NCBI RefSeq assembly: GCF_023707985.1
Contig: NZ_BRCF01000006.1
Span: 1 to 64,000, forward strand
Direction of reading: 5' to 3'
DNA from: Sporosarcina sp. NCCP-2716
Lineage (GTDB): Bacteria > Bacillota > Bacilli > Bacillales_A > Planococcaceae
Length of the DNA stretch: 64,000 bases
The notes beneath the pieces are model-generated. The model was not told the origin of the DNA. It was given only the letters and a program-made list of their open reading frames with translations, and ran no database searches. The position numbers and the translations under genes are program-made. Below are positions 17,348-26,248 of this stretch, piece after piece; positions within the stretch are counted from its first letter, which is position 1, and each line of letters opens with the position of its first letter.

Positions 17348-18556
17348 ATGACAAATCGACGGCTGTTCACATCAGAGTCGGTAACGGAAGGCCATCCGGA
17401 CAAAATGTGCGACCAGATTTCGGATGCCATCCTGGATGCAATTATGGAAGAGGATCCGAACGCACGGGTGGCGTGTGAGACAACGATCACAACCGGGCTC
17501 GTTCTCGTGATCGGTGAGATTACGACGACGACATATGTCGATATTCCGAAAGTGGTCCGCGAAACCGTGAAGGAAATCGGCTATACCCGTGCGAAATACG
17601 GGTTCGATTATGAAACGTCTTCTGTCCTCACATCGATCGACGAACAATCACCGGACATCGCGGCGAGCGTCGACGTAGCTCTCGAAGCGCGTGAAGGCCA
17701 GATGGACGACGAAGAACTGGAAGCGATCGGAGCAGGGGACCAGGGCCTTATGTTCGGCTATGCGTGCAACGAAACCGAAGAACTCATGCCGCTGCCGATC
17801 AGCCTTGCCCATAAGCTGTCGCGCCAGCTGACAAAAGTCCGTAAAAACGAAACGCTCGACTACTTGCGCCCTGACGGCAAGACGCAAGTGACGATCGAAT
17901 ACAATGAAAAGAACGAACCGGTCCGTGTCGACACGATCGTCATCTCGACACAGCACCATCCGGAAATCTCCCTGGAGCGGCTGCAGCATGACGTCAAGCA
18001 GTACGTCATCGACGAGGTCGTGCCGGGTCATCTTCTCGACGAGGAGACCAAGTACTTCATCAACCCGTCAGGACGCTTCGTCATCGGGGGACCTCAAGGG
18101 GATGCCGGGCTGACCGGACGCAAGATCATCGTCGATACGTATGGCGGCTATGCGCGTCACGGCGGCGGTGCGTTCTCCGGCAAGGACGCGACGAAAGTGG
18201 ACCGTTCCGCTTCGTACGCAGCCCGTTACGTAGCGAAGAACCTTGTCGCTGCAGGACTTGCCGACCGGTGTGAAGTGCAGCTGGCCTATGCGATCGGTGT
18301 AGCGAAACCGGTATCGATCTCAGTGGATACGTTCGGTACAGGCAGCCTGCCGGAAGAGCAGCTCGTCGAACTCGTCCGCCGCCACTTCGATCTCCGGCCG
18401 GCCGGCATCATTAAAATGCTCGACCTTCGCCGGCCGATCTACAAGCAGACAGCGGCATACGGCCATTTCGGCCGGACGGACGTCGATCTCCCTTGGGAAA
18501 AGACGGACAAGGCGGACGTGCTGAAGCAGGATGCAGCTTCCGTGAAATCGATCTGA
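17348..18556 (+). CDS. metK: S-adenosylmethionine synthetase MetK
   Basis: The 402-aa enzyme makes S-adenosylmethionine from methionine and ATP. It starts with [15 protein letters not shown], which holds the ATP-binding His. Later are [12 protein letters not shown] (residues ~120-130), [14 protein letters not shown], and the P-loop-like [17 protein letters not shown]. The ATG at 17348 follows AAGGAGG by 8 nt; reading frames that extend further upstream run through the riboswitch and are not real. Confidence 0.98.
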   Translation: MTNRRLFTSESVTEGHPDKMCDQISDAILDAIMEEDPNARVACETTITTGLVLVIGEITTTTYVDIPKVVRETVKEIGYTRAKYGFDYETSSVLTSIDEQSPDIAASVDVALEAREGQMDDEELEAIGAGDQGLMFGYACNETEELMPLPISLAHKLSRQLTKVRKNETLDYLRPDGKTQVTIEYNEKNEPVRVDTIVISTQHHPEISLERLQHDVKQYVIDEVVPGHLLDEETKYFINPSGRFVIGGPQGDAGLTGRKIIVDTYGGYARHGGGAFSGKDATKVDRSASYAARYVAKNLVAAGLADRCEVQLAYAIGVAKPVSISVDTFGTGSLPEEQLVELVRRHFDLRPAGIIKMLDLRRPIYKQTAAYGHFGRTDVDLPWEKTDKADVLKQDAASVKSI

Positions 18557-18557
18557 A

Positions 18558-18603
18558 CTTGAAAAAAAGCAAGGCAGCGGATCATTCGCTGCCTTGCTTT
18601 TGT
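18558..18603. terminator. Bidirectional terminator, metK / ytoA
   Basis: AAAAAAGCAAGGCAGCG pairs with CGCTGCCTTGCTTTTGTT. The genes on either side converge; the hairpin overlaps the last codons of the reverse-strand gene. Confidence 0.9.
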
Positions 18604-19133
18604 TGAGCAGATGAAGCGTTCTGCTCCTGGATCATCTTGTAAGCAAGCCCTTTTTCGACGTAGCTCGCAACAATCCGCTCCATGTCCGCCCGGTCGGCCG
18701 CGTTCACTTCGCGGACGACTTTTGCGGGGGAGCCGAGTGCAAGCATGCCGGGCGGGATCACTTTGCCGGGAGGTACGAGACTGCCGGCGCCGAGAAATGC
18801 GCCTTCACCGATGACGGCGCCGTCCAGGACGATCGAGCCCATGCCGACGAGCGCCCCTTTTTTCACGGTGCAGCTGTGCAGTGTAACCTTGTGTCCGATC
18901 GTGACGTCATCTTCTATGATAAGCGGCGTATCCGGACTCTGGTGCAGGCAGGACAAGTCCTGAATGCTGACGTTGCGGCCGATCCGGGTAGGGGCGACGT
19001 CTCCGCGGATGACCGTGTTGAACCAGACGGATGACCCGGCTCCGATCGTCACGTCACCTGTAATGACGGCATAATCAGCAACGAACACGGACTCGTCGAT
19101 CTGCGGCACCGCCGCTTGGTATGGATAAATCAT
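18582..19133 (-). CDS. ytoA: Gamma-carbonic-anhydrase-like hexapeptide-repeat protein YtoA
   Basis: A 183-aa left-handed beta-helix protein with repeated hexapeptides (ITGDVTIGAGSSVW, VIRGDVAPTRIG). Zinc-ligand-type histidines sit in LHQSP, IGHKVTLHSC. This is the gamma-class carbonic anhydrase fold; whether it hydrates CO2 is unproved, since many YtoA/PaaY relatives lack activity. The ATG at 19133 follows GAGGAGGG; the longer frame to 19157 covers that site. Neighbours metK and ytpA match the Bacillus order. Confidence 0.88.
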   Translation of the reverse strand: MIYPYQAAVPQIDESVFVADYAVITGDVTIGAGSSVWFNTVIRGDVAPTRIGRNVSIQDLSCLHQSPDTPLIIEDDVTIGHKVTLHSCTVKKGALVGMGSIVLDGAVIGEGAFLGAGSLVPPGKVIPPGMLALGSPAKVVREVNAADRADMERIVASYVEKGLAYKMIQEQNASSAQQKQGSE

Positions 19134-19237
19134 GAAATGCCCTCCTCGCTCACGCAATGTTGTATACTAATCTTATCAAAGTGACAGCTCATGTACAAAA
19201 GTGGGGAATCAGAAGGCAGCAAAGGGAGGAAACCGCG

Positions 19238-20032
19238 ATGTGGAAATGGGAAGCGGACGGCCAGGTGAAGGCAGTCATCGTCATCGTCCATAACGCATAT
19301 GAAGACCACCACCGATACGCCTGGCTCATCCAGCAGTTCCGGATGTCAGGGTACGATGTCATCACAGGGGATCTGCCGGGCCACGGGCCGGAACAAAAAG
19401 GCTCTCCTCACAACGAACCATTCGAAGACTACATGCAATTTGCTGATAAAATGATCGAGACGGCGCTGAAGGAAGCGGTGCCCGTCTTCATCGTAGCCCA
19501 CGGGCTCGGTGCGACGCTTATGATCCGCAGATTGGCGGCCAGGCAGCTGGAGTGCGCGGGTGTCATTCTGAGCTCTCCATGGCTGGCTTTAAAACACCAG
19601 CCTCCGAAGTTTTCATCGATGCTGACGCGGATCGCCGGCTCCATGAAACTGGATCACGGTGTTTCCTATGAACTGCTGTCGAGGAATATGGAAGAACGGC
19701 CGAAGAAGCGCCATGCAGCAGACACACGGTCCGTCGTCACAGGCAGCTGGTATAAGGAAATGACCGCTTTCACGAAGAACAGCCTGCAGTCCGACAAGCC
19801 GATCCAGGATATCCCGATACTCGTCCACACGGGCAGTTCCGACCGGATGACCGATATCCAGGAAACGAAAAAGTGGCTGAAACGCCAGCCGCTCAGTGAA
19901 TTCCAATACAAGGAATGGCGCGGTCTGTACCATGATGTATACCAGGAACCGGAACGCGAAGAAGTGTTCCTCTATACGAAATCATTCATCGACAACGGAT
20001 TACGGTCTCTCGGTTATGTGATCGAGAACTGA
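19238..20032 (+). CDS. ytpA: YtpA-like alpha/beta hydrolase lacking the serine nucleophile
   Basis: The 264-aa protein aligns by eye along its length with the lysophospholipase-type YtpA of Bacillus (WKWEADG.VKAVIVIVH, GDLPGHG, ILSSPWLAL, EWRGLYHDVYQEPER). The nucleophile elbow, normally GHSMGG, reads AHGLGA: residue 89 is Gly, not Ser. The oxyanion-hole HG is HN at residues 18-19. The catalytic-His region (His232) is kept. It may therefore be a pseudo-enzyme. YtpA in B. subtilis is linked to the lysophospholipid bacilysocin. The ATG at 19238 follows AGGGAGG. Confidence 0.85.
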   Translation: MWKWEADGQVKAVIVIVHNAYEDHHRYAWLIQQFRMSGYDVITGDLPGHGPEQKGSPHNEPFEDYMQFADKMIETALKEAVPVFIVAHGLGATLMIRRLAARQLECAGVILSSPWLALKHQPPKFSSMLTRIAGSMKLDHGVSYELLSRNMEERPKKRHAADTRSVVTGSWYKEMTAFTKNSLQSDKPIQDIPILVHTGSSDRMTDIQETKKWLKRQPLSEFQYKEWRGLYHDVYQEPEREEVFLYTKSFIDNGLRSLGYVIEN

Positions 20033-20048
20033 AATGGGAGGAACACCA

Positions 20049-20576
20049 ATGGAAGCAGAATCTAAAAAAGAGTTTTGGTCATGGGGGAAATCACTTTTCG
20101 CCGCAGTCATCATCGCGATACTCGTCCGGCAGTTCCTGTTCACCCCGGTCATCGTATCGGGCGAATCGATGGAACCAACGTATCATGACAAGAACCGCGT
20201 CGTCATCTCCAAAATTTCGTCTCTTGACCACTTTGATAAAATCGTCTTCCATGCACCTACTGCAAAAGAGGACTTCATCAAACGGGTCATTGGGATGCCG
20301 GGTGATACAGTCGTCATGAAAGACGATGTGCTCACCATCAACGGCAAAGAGTATCCCGAGCATTACCTCGATTCGAACAAAGCCGCGCTTCCGGAAGGCC
20401 AGAACCTGACGCAGGACTTTGAAGTGACGGTGCCGGAAGGCCAGCTGTTCGTCATGGGGGACAACCGGACGAACAGCATGGACAGCCGGATCTTCGGCAG
20501 CATCGCAGAAGACTCCGTCGTCGGCAAGGTGAAGTTCCGCTTCTATCCGTTCTCCGAAATCGGCAGTCCTGAGTGA
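20049..20576 (+). CDS. sipS: Type I signal peptidase
   Basis: The 175-aa enzyme cleaves signal peptides outside the membrane. One N-terminal membrane anchor (residues ~14-32) is followed by VSGESMEPTY with the catalytic Ser, then DFIKRVIGMPGD with the catalytic Lys, and MGDNRTNSMDSR. The short form without an extra C-terminal anchor is typical of Bacillus SipS types. The ATG at 20049 follows GGGAGGA by 7 nt. It begins 16 nt after ytpA and may be co-transcribed with it. Confidence 0.95.
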   Translation: MEAESKKEFWSWGKSLFAAVIIAILVRQFLFTPVIVSGESMEPTYHDKNRVVISKISSLDHFDKIVFHAPTAKEDFIKRVIGMPGDTVVMKDDVLTINGKEYPEHYLDSNKAALPEGQNLTQDFEVTVPEGQLFVMGDNRTNSMDSRIFGSIAEDSVVGKVKFRFYPFSEIGSPE

Positions 20577-20652
20577 CACGACTTACCCGGATTACATCGC
20601 TCCCGAGCGGGTATACTGACCATAACGACCTGTGAAAAGGAGAGTGTGGCAG

Positions 20653-20832
20653 ATGGCGAAGAACCACGATAATGATCAGCAGAAAGATCCGAAAAAGACC
20701 GGTCCGATGGAAGGGACCGAGTATACCGACGAACAGCGCCATGAGAACGAAGTGGCGTCGACGGCCTATACCGGCAGTGACAAGAAGAAAGTGGACTTGC
20801 AGAACGACCGTCTCGAAACGGGCGGTTTCTGA
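20653..20832 (+). CDS. Small hydrophilic protein, 59 aa, unknown
   Basis: I do not recognise a family. The protein is very hydrophilic and glycine/charge rich (KNHDNDQQKDPKKTG, EYTDEQRHENEV, DKKKVDLQNDRLETGGF), with no membrane segment, and looks disordered. AAGGAG stands 10 nt before the ATG, and a clear terminator follows the stop, so it is likely a real single-gene unit. Confidence 0.72.
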   Translation: MAKNHDNDQQKDPKKTGPMEGTEYTDEQRHENEVASTAYTGSDKKKVDLQNDRLETGGF

Positions 20833-20849
20833 GCCGCATCATCATTCCA

Positions 20850-20884
20850 ACAAACCTTTCCGTATCATGCGGGAAGGTTTTTCT
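20850..20884 (+). terminator. Terminator after the 59-aa gene
   Basis: AAACCTTTCC, loop, GGGAAGGTTTTTCT. Confidence 0.85.
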
Positions 20885-20952
20885 GTCTGCCGTCCAAGCG
20901 TTCCGGCACGCTTTGTGGTAAATTGGAAGTATGAATCATACAGGGAGATCTG

Positions 20953-23115
20953 ATGAATATGGCAGACTTTTTTGAACGGAAATACGAACAGAATTCCATC
21001 CGGCTGAACGAGATCCAACAGGAGGCGGTCCGGACGACGGACGGCCCGCTCCTGCTGCTGGCGTGCCCGGGTTCCGGCAAAACGACGACGATCATCATGA
21101 AAATCGGCTATTTGGTCGAAGAACTGAACGTCGCCCCGAGACGCATCAAAGCGATCACCTTCAGCAAAGCGTCCGCACTCGATATGCAGAAACGGTTCGC
21201 TGCCCTGTTCCCGGAGCTGCCGCCAGCGGACTTTTCGACAATACATAGCCTGGCCTTCACCATCTCAAAAAGAAGGCTTTCGAAACTCGGCGGGCGTTTT
21301 GAACTGCTGGAAGGTTACCGGAAACAGAAGATGATGAAAGCCGCCTGCCGCAGCGTCCTGAAGGAGAATGCGACCGACGACCAGATCACCGCACTGTCCA
21401 CGTATTTGAGCCTAATGAAGAACAAGATGATTCCGCAGAACGACTGGACAGACAAAATCGAACCGTTCGAGCAGGCAGCGAAGATCGCACGACAGTACGA
21501 GCAGATGAAGGAAGCGGTCACTGAAGTGAAACTGCTCGATTTCGATGACCTGCTGCTGACCGCGGAAGAAGCGATGCGGTTCGACGATGATCTCGCTGCT
21601 GAGTTCCAGACGAAATACGACTACGTCCTGACCGACGAAAGCCAGGACACGTCGCTCGTCCAGCATAAGCTCGTGGAACATCTGACTGCGATGCACGGCA
21701 ATTTGTGCGTCGTTGCGGACGATGACCAGTCGATCTATTCCTGGCGGGGCGCGGATCCCGATTATCTGCTCGATTTCAAACGTGTCTATCCGGATGCGAA
21801 GATGCTGTACATGGAGCAGAATTACCGGTCTTCCGAAGAGATCGTTTCGCTGTCATCGGTGTTCATCACCCGGAACAAGAAGCGCTGGGCGAAGAACATG
21901 TTTACAAAAAACGGCTCAGGCGGCGGCATCCAGCTGCGCCGGTTCGACAATCCGAAACGGCAGCTCGAGTATGTGATCTATGAGCTGCTGGCGGAGACCG
22001 ATCTGAGTGAGACGGCGATCCTGTTCCGTAATAACGCGTCGTCGACCCAGTTCGTCAACGAGCTCCACAGGCGCGGCATCCCGTTTTACATGAAAGACGC
22101 GGATGACCAGTTCTTCTCCCATTGGGTCGTCGAGGACATCCTCAATTTCATGCGCCTCAGTTTCAACTGGGAACGGAAAGATGTGTTCGTGAAAGTCGCA
22201 GGGAAGATGAATCTGTTCGTCTCCCGCTCGGCATTGACGGCATTCGAGTCGAGCACGGTGCCGGGCAACGTCTTCGAAGCGTTCCGGCAGTCCGCCGTAC
22301 TGAAGGACAGCCAGAACCGCAAGCTGACGGACTACGAAACGGTCTACCGCAAAATACCGGATATACGGCCTGCGCAGATCATCCGAATCATCCGTTACGA
22401 GCTCGGCTATGAGGACAGCATCGTGAGCATGTCCGCGAAGTTCGGTTACCGGGCGGACAGCCTGAAGAACATCCTGGACACACTCGAGTCGATCGCCGAG
22501 CAGACCCGGACGATGATCGAGTTCGCTGAACAGCTGAAAGCATTGGAGCAGGCGGTGCAGGAGGCGAAAAAGCAGACGGGCGGGCCGGCGGTGACCCTGT
22601 CGACCTTCCACAGCTCCAAAGGGCTGGAATTCCGCCGGGTGTTCATGGTTGACCTCGTGAAAGGGGTCATCCCGTCCGAAGAGGACCTGACCGATCGTCA
22701 TGCGCTCGAAGAGGCCCGGCGCCTGTTCTACGTCGGCATGACCCGGGCGAAAGAGCGGCTCGAACTGTGCTCGTTCGCCGAGCAGGAAGGCAAACCGAAA
22801 GAAGACTCGAAGTTTGTGGATGAAGTCCGCGGCATCCTGCTGCCGAAGCGGCAGGAGGCGGACGGAAAGAAGACGGACAGGACAAAGACCGTCTACAGCA
22901 CGCAGGCCCCGAAATCGGTCGCTGTCAATCCGGACGGCATCGGTGAGCGAGGGCTTCTGACGGCTGGAGCGCTCGTGAAACACCGGGTCTTCGGGAAAGG
23001 GCAGATTGTTGAAGTGGGGGAGGAATCGATTGAAATCCGGTTCGCGTCGGCCACGAAGAAACTCGCGCTGCAGCCTGTTCTCGAAAAACGTATGCTGGAG
23101 ACGGCGGACCTATGA
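20953..23115 (+). CDS. UvrD/Rep-type SF1A DNA helicase
   Basis: A 720-aa helicase. The motifs in order are the Q-motif LNEIQQEAV (18-26), Walker A ACPGSGKTT (38-46), motif II TDESQD (~227-232), DDDQSIYSWRGAD, EQNYRSSEEI, and motif VI YVGMTRAKERL near residue 595. The C-terminus has a PcrA-like Tudor-type tail (LVKHRVFGKGQIVEVG). It is not PcrA itself, since ligA is not beside it, and it is relatively short. It overlaps the first fluC gene by 4 nt. The start may be at 20953 or two codons later. Confidence 0.92.
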   Translation: MNMADFFERKYEQNSIRLNEIQQEAVRTTDGPLLLLACPGSGKTTTIIMKIGYLVEELNVAPRRIKAITFSKASALDMQKRFAALFPELPPADFSTIHSLAFTISKRRLSKLGGRFELLEGYRKQKMMKAACRSVLKENATDDQITALSTYLSLMKNKMIPQNDWTDKIEPFEQAAKIARQYEQMKEAVTEVKLLDFDDLLLTAEEAMRFDDDLAAEFQTKYDYVLTDESQDTSLVQHKLVEHLTAMHGNLCVVADDDQSIYSWRGADPDYLLDFKRVYPDAKMLYMEQNYRSSEEIVSLSSVFITRNKKRWAKNMFTKNGSGGGIQLRRFDNPKRQLEYVIYELLAETDLSETAILFRNNASSTQFVNELHRRGIPFYMKDADDQFFSHWVVEDILNFMRLSFNWERKDVFVKVAGKMNLFVSRSALTAFESSTVPGNVFEAFRQSAVLKDSQNRKLTDYETVYRKIPDIRPAQIIRIIRYELGYEDSIVSMSAKFGYRADSLKNILDTLESIAEQTRTMIEFAEQLKALEQAVQEAKKQTGGPAVTLSTFHSSKGLEFRRVFMVDLVKGVIPSEEDLTDRHALEEARRLFYVGMTRAKERLELCSFAEQEGKPKEDSKFVDEVRGILLPKRQEADGKKTDRTKTVYSTQAPKSVAVNPDGIGERGLLTAGALVKHRVFGKGQIVEVGEESIEIRFASATKKLALQPVLEKRMLETADL

Positions 23116-23486
23116 AGAAACTGATCGCAATCGGTGCCGCCGGGTCACTCGGTGCATTGGCACGGACCCTGCTCGGCTTATGGCTGCCTGCTGAAGGGGG
23201 ATTCCCTGCCGGCACGCTCGCGGCGAATGTGGCGGGTGCGTTCATCCTCTGCTTCCTCGCTGAGCGCGCGCGCCAGTGGATCATCGCGGACGACACGGCG
23301 TACGACGCTGTGACCGTAGGTTTTCTCGGTTCGTTTACGACGTTTTCCACATTCAGTGCAGAAGCATTTCATCTGTTCGAAACCGATTGGCCTCTGGCGG
23401 CCGTCTACATGATCACGAGTGTGGCGGGCGGACTGGCGGCCGGCGCGCTCGGCTTCCTGCTTGGCGGAAGGAGAGTGTCGGCATGA
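23112..23486 (+). CDS. fluC: Fluoride channel FluC/CrcB, subunit 1
   Basis: A 124-aa membrane protein with four predicted helices. The fluoride-channel signatures are GSLGALARTLLG, GTLAANVAGAF and GSFTTFSTFSAE. These proteins work as antiparallel dimers that let fluoride leave the cell. Here two genes sit in tandem, which suggests a heterodimer of opposite topologies. The start overlaps the helicase stop by 4 nt. No fluoride riboswitch is visible, so expression depends on the helicase transcript or an internal promoter. Confidence 0.94.
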   Translation: MKKLIAIGAAGSLGALARTLLGLWLPAEGGFPAGTLAANVAGAFILCFLAERARQWIIADDTAYDAVTVGFLGSFTTFSTFSAEAFHLFETDWPLAAVYMITSVAGGLAAGALGFLLGGRRVSA

Positions 23487-23845
23487 CGGTCATCGACGTC
23501 GCGGCAGTGGCCGCCGGGGGATTCCTCGGCGCACTGATCCGTTATGGGCTGTCCCGCAGACTGAATGGCGGAGATCAGTTTCCGCTCGGGACACTTTTTG
23601 CAAACCTTGCCGGCTGTTTCCTCATCGGTTTCGTCTTCGCTCTCGGCCTGCCGGCAGCTGCAATCTGCTTCCTCGTATCCGGACTCGCCGGATCACTGAC
23701 GACCTTCTCCACTTGGATGAAAGAAGTGCTTAGCATGGCACGCGGAACCGCCTGGCTGAAAGCTGCCCTCTATTTGGCGGGATCCGCTGCCGCAGGGCTG
23801 CTGTTCGTCTGGATCGGCAATTCGGCAGGCGGACTATTCGGCTGA
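23483..23845 (+). CDS. fluC: Fluoride channel FluC/CrcB, subunit 2
   Basis: A 120-aa partner of the preceding gene. It repeats the family motifs in diverged form: GFLGALIRYGLS, GTLFANLAGCF and GSLTTFSTWMKE. The ATG at 23483 overlaps the stop of subunit 1 (ATGA), and GAAGGAGAG lies upstream inside it. A longer frame from 23276 runs through subunit 1 in another frame and is spurious. Confidence 0.94.
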   Translation: MTVIDVAAVAAGGFLGALIRYGLSRRLNGGDQFPLGTLFANLAGCFLIGFVFALGLPAAAICFLVSGLAGSLTTFSTWMKEVLSMARGTAWLKAALYLAGSAAAGLLFVWIGNSAGGLFG

Positions 23846-23906
23846 GGCCGCTCAATACGGAAACTTCACACACACCAGAGATCGACATAAGGAGCGGAAA
23901 GCCCAC

Positions 23907-24509
23907 ATGGCACAGAACCGGAAGCAACGGAAGAAAACGAAGGGCGGCGTATCCGCACTCATCATCGCCATCCTTCTGACAGTTATATATTATTATCTGG
24001 ACGAAGAGGACACGGAACCGACAAGGGACGGACTGATCCCTGTCGAACTCGTGAAAACGATCGACGGTGATACGATCAAAATACTTTACGAAGGCAAGGA
24101 AACGAACGTGCGCTACCTGCTCATCGACACTCCCGAGACGAACCATCCCCGGCTCGGAAAACAGCCATTCGGCGAACAGGCGAAGCAGCGCAATCAGGAA
24201 CTACTGAACAGCGGCAAGCTTGAAATCGAGTTCGATGTCGGCCCGCGATACGACAAAAACGACCGGCTGCTCGCCTATATTTATATAGACGGGGAGAGCG
24301 TTCAGGAGAAGCTGCTGGAGGAAGGGCTCGCACGGGTTGCGTATGTCTATCCGCCGAATACGCGCCATCTCGATGACTACGAGAAAAGGCAGGCGGTCGC
24401 GAAGAAGAAAGGGATCGGCATATGGACGCTTGACGATTATGTCACGGACCGCGGGTTCGACAGTGGGACGTATCCTGCCGGCAGCACTTACCGCAAATCG
24501 GGCAGATGA
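23907..24509 (+). CDS. Staphylococcal-nuclease-like thermonuclease, membrane-anchored
   Basis: The 200-aa protein has a lysine/arginine-rich start, one hydrophobic anchor (residues ~14-31), then an SNase domain. The active-site residues can be assigned: Arg in NVRYLLIDTPET, Glu in FGEQAKQRN and the second Arg in YDKNDRLLAYIY. It should be a calcium-dependent nuclease tethered or secreted outside the cell. AAGGAG precedes the ATG at a slightly long distance. Confidence 0.9.
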   Translation: MAQNRKQRKKTKGGVSALIIAILLTVIYYYLDEEDTEPTRDGLIPVELVKTIDGDTIKILYEGKETNVRYLLIDTPETNHPRLGKQPFGEQAKQRNQELLNSGKLEIEFDVGPRYDKNDRLLAYIYIDGESVQEKLLEEGLARVAYVYPPNTRHLDDYEKRQAVAKKKGIGIWTLDDYVTDRGFDSGTYPAGSTYRKSGR

Positions 24510-24520
24510 AAAAAACCTGC

Positions 24521-24548
24521 TTGACAAACAGTAAGACCGTGGTAAGAT
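24521..24548 (+). promoter_or_regulatory. Promoter of the T-box leader
   Basis: TTGACA at 24521-24526, a 16-nt spacer, TAAGAT at 24543-24548. It is placed just upstream of the T-box leader. Confidence 0.75.
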
Positions 24549-24586
24549 TTCAATAACATTTATTCCTGAATAGAAACCCTTCAAAG

Positions 24587-24791
24587 GGATGATGCAGTAG
24601 GGAGCCGCGTTGCGCAGCACACAGAGACTGGACGGTCGGTGGGAGTCCAGGCGCGCGGGTCCTGAAGTACGTCATCCGCAATCCTCTTTGAAACCTAACG
24701 AAGCGGACGGGCATTCAATGCCTGTCAATCTGGGTGGTACCGCGGAGAACTCCTTCGTCCCTGTGAACGGGAACGAATGGAGTTTTTTTGT
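24587..24791 (+). promoter_or_regulatory. T-box leader, probable tyrosine specifier
   Basis: The T-box core GGGTGGTACCGCGG is at 24732-24745. It is followed by a terminator hairpin (AACTCC.TTCGT.CCC / GGG.ACGAA.TGGAGTT) and a T-run. The stem I base pairs GGATGA with GTCATCC. The specifier loop on its 3' side contains TAC (24668-24670) followed by a purine, which matches Tyr. The TGGT bulge suits a tRNA with discriminator A, as tRNA-Tyr has. Uncharged tRNA should prevent termination. Confidence 0.9.
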
Positions 24792-24813
24792 AATCGCCAA
24801 GGAGGCCACCGCC

Positions 24814-26196
24814 ATGTTCCATATTCAACCTGCTGTCAAACCATCACTTGCAGAAGCCGTTTCACTGACCGTCCTGATCGTCCTGTTGATCAGCGTCAGC
24901 ATCATCGGCTTCGAAGCCGTCCCGCATCTGCCGATATTAGCTGCCATCCTGCTGCTGATCGGCTACGGCCTGCTGAAGAAAGTTACCTGGAATACGCTGC
25001 AGGAAGGCATGACGGAAGGATCAGGCGCCGGTATGGGTGCTGTTTTCCTGTTCTTCTTCATCGGCATGCTCATCAGCAGCTGGATGATGAGCGGAACGAT
25101 CCCGAGCCTTATCAACGCCGGGTTCCTCCTCATCACGCCATCGTACTTCTACGCGATCACCTTCACTGTTACCGCAATCATTGGAATCTCCATCGGCAGC
25201 TCGCTGACGACTGTTGCAACAGTCGGTGTAGCGCTGCTCAGCATGTCCGGCGTGCTCGGTCTTGAACCTGCCATCACAGCAGGCGCCATCGTGTCGGGAG
25301 CGTTCTTCGGAGACAAGATGTCCCCGCTGTCTGATACGACGAACCTCGCATCTTCCATCGTCGGCGTCGACCTGTTCGCGCACATCCGCAATATGATGTG
25401 GACGACGGTTCCGGCATTCGGCCTGTCATTCATCATCTTCGCGATCCTTTCGCCAGCTGCCGGGGACGCAAAACTGGATACGATCCAGTCGTTCCGCGAG
25501 GCGCTTATGGAAACCGGGCTCGTCCACTGGGTCTCCTTCCTCCCGCTCGCCCTGCTCGTCGCCCTGACGCTGATGAAAGTGCCGGCACTGCTGACACTTG
25601 CCGCGAGCACCGCTTCCGCAGTCCTCATCGGCTGCCTGCTCAAGCCGTACAGCGCGGCCAAAGTCTTCGCCATCTTGTTTGACGGGTTCAAATCGGAAAC
25701 CGGGGTGGAGGCGGTGGACAGCCTGCTGACGCGGGGCGGCATCAGCAGCATGTTCTTCACGATCACTCTCGTCATCCTCGCGCTGACGATGGGCGGCCTG
25801 CTGTTCAAGCTCGGCATCGTCCAGACACTGCTCGCACAAGTGGAACAATCCTTGCGCTCGGCGGGTTCCGTGATCGGTGCGTCGGCGCTGACTGCAATCA
25901 GCATCAACGTCCTGATCGGCGAGCAGTACTTGTCGATCCTGCTGACAGGGCAGGCGTTCCAGGGCCAGTTCAAGAAACTCGGACTCGCGAGCAAGAACTT
26001 GAGCCGGGTCATGGAAGACGCAGGGACGGTCGTCAACCCGCTCGTCCCGTGGAGCGTCTGCGGGATCTTCATCGCCGGGGTGCTCGGTGTCCCGGTTGCC
26101 GACTATTTCGGTTTCGCGTTCTTCTGCCTGTTCTCGCCGCTCCTTACTGTGCTGTTCAGCCTGTCGGGCAAAACACTGACCTATACGGAAAAATGA
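24814..26196 (+). CDS. NhaC-family Na+-coupled transporter (T-box regulated; likely amino acid uptake)
   Basis: A 460-aa, roughly 11-12 helix NhaC-family protein. Conserved family stretches include IGSSLTTVATVGVALL and [19 protein letters not shown], with a second half GEQYLSILL and NLSRVMEDAGT. The family name implies Na+/H+ exchange, but members behind amino-acid T-boxes (YheL type) are thought to carry the amino acid. Here a Tyr-type T-box suggests tyrosine uptake; that is an inference. The ATG at 24814 follows AAGGAGG. A longer frame from 24610 reads through the leader. Confidence 0.9.
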   Translation: MFHIQPAVKPSLAEAVSLTVLIVLLISVSIIGFEAVPHLPILAAILLLIGYGLLKKVTWNTLQEGMTEGSGAGMGAVFLFFFIGMLISSWMMSGTIPSLINAGFLLITPSYFYAITFTVTAIIGISIGSSLTTVATVGVALLSMSGVLGLEPAITAGAIVSGAFFGDKMSPLSDTTNLASSIVGVDLFAHIRNMMWTTVPAFGLSFIIFAILSPAAGDAKLDTIQSFREALMETGLVHWVSFLPLALLVALTLMKVPALLTLAASTASAVLIGCLLKPYSAAKVFAILFDGFKSETGVEAVDSLLTRGGISSMFFTITLVILALTMGGLLFKLGIVQTLLAQVEQSLRSAGSVIGASALTAISINVLIGEQYLSILLTGQAFQGQFKKLGLASKNLSRVMEDAGTVVNPLVPWSVCGIFIAGVLGVPVADYFGFAFFCLFSPLLTVLFSLSGKTLTYTEK

Positions 26197-26202
26197 ACAG
26201 GA

Positions 26203-26248
26203 ATAGGAAACAGCCGCCCGGTATGCGTACCGGGCGGCTGTTTCACTT
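26203..26248. terminator. Bidirectional terminator, NhaC / BpsB
   Basis: AAACAGCCGCCCGGTA, loop, TACCGGGCGGCTGTTTC. Confidence 0.92.

Noticed and set aside
23112..23907. A fluoride (crcB) riboswitch for the fluC pair
   Set aside because: The genes overlap the helicase and there is no leader sequence in which it could lie.
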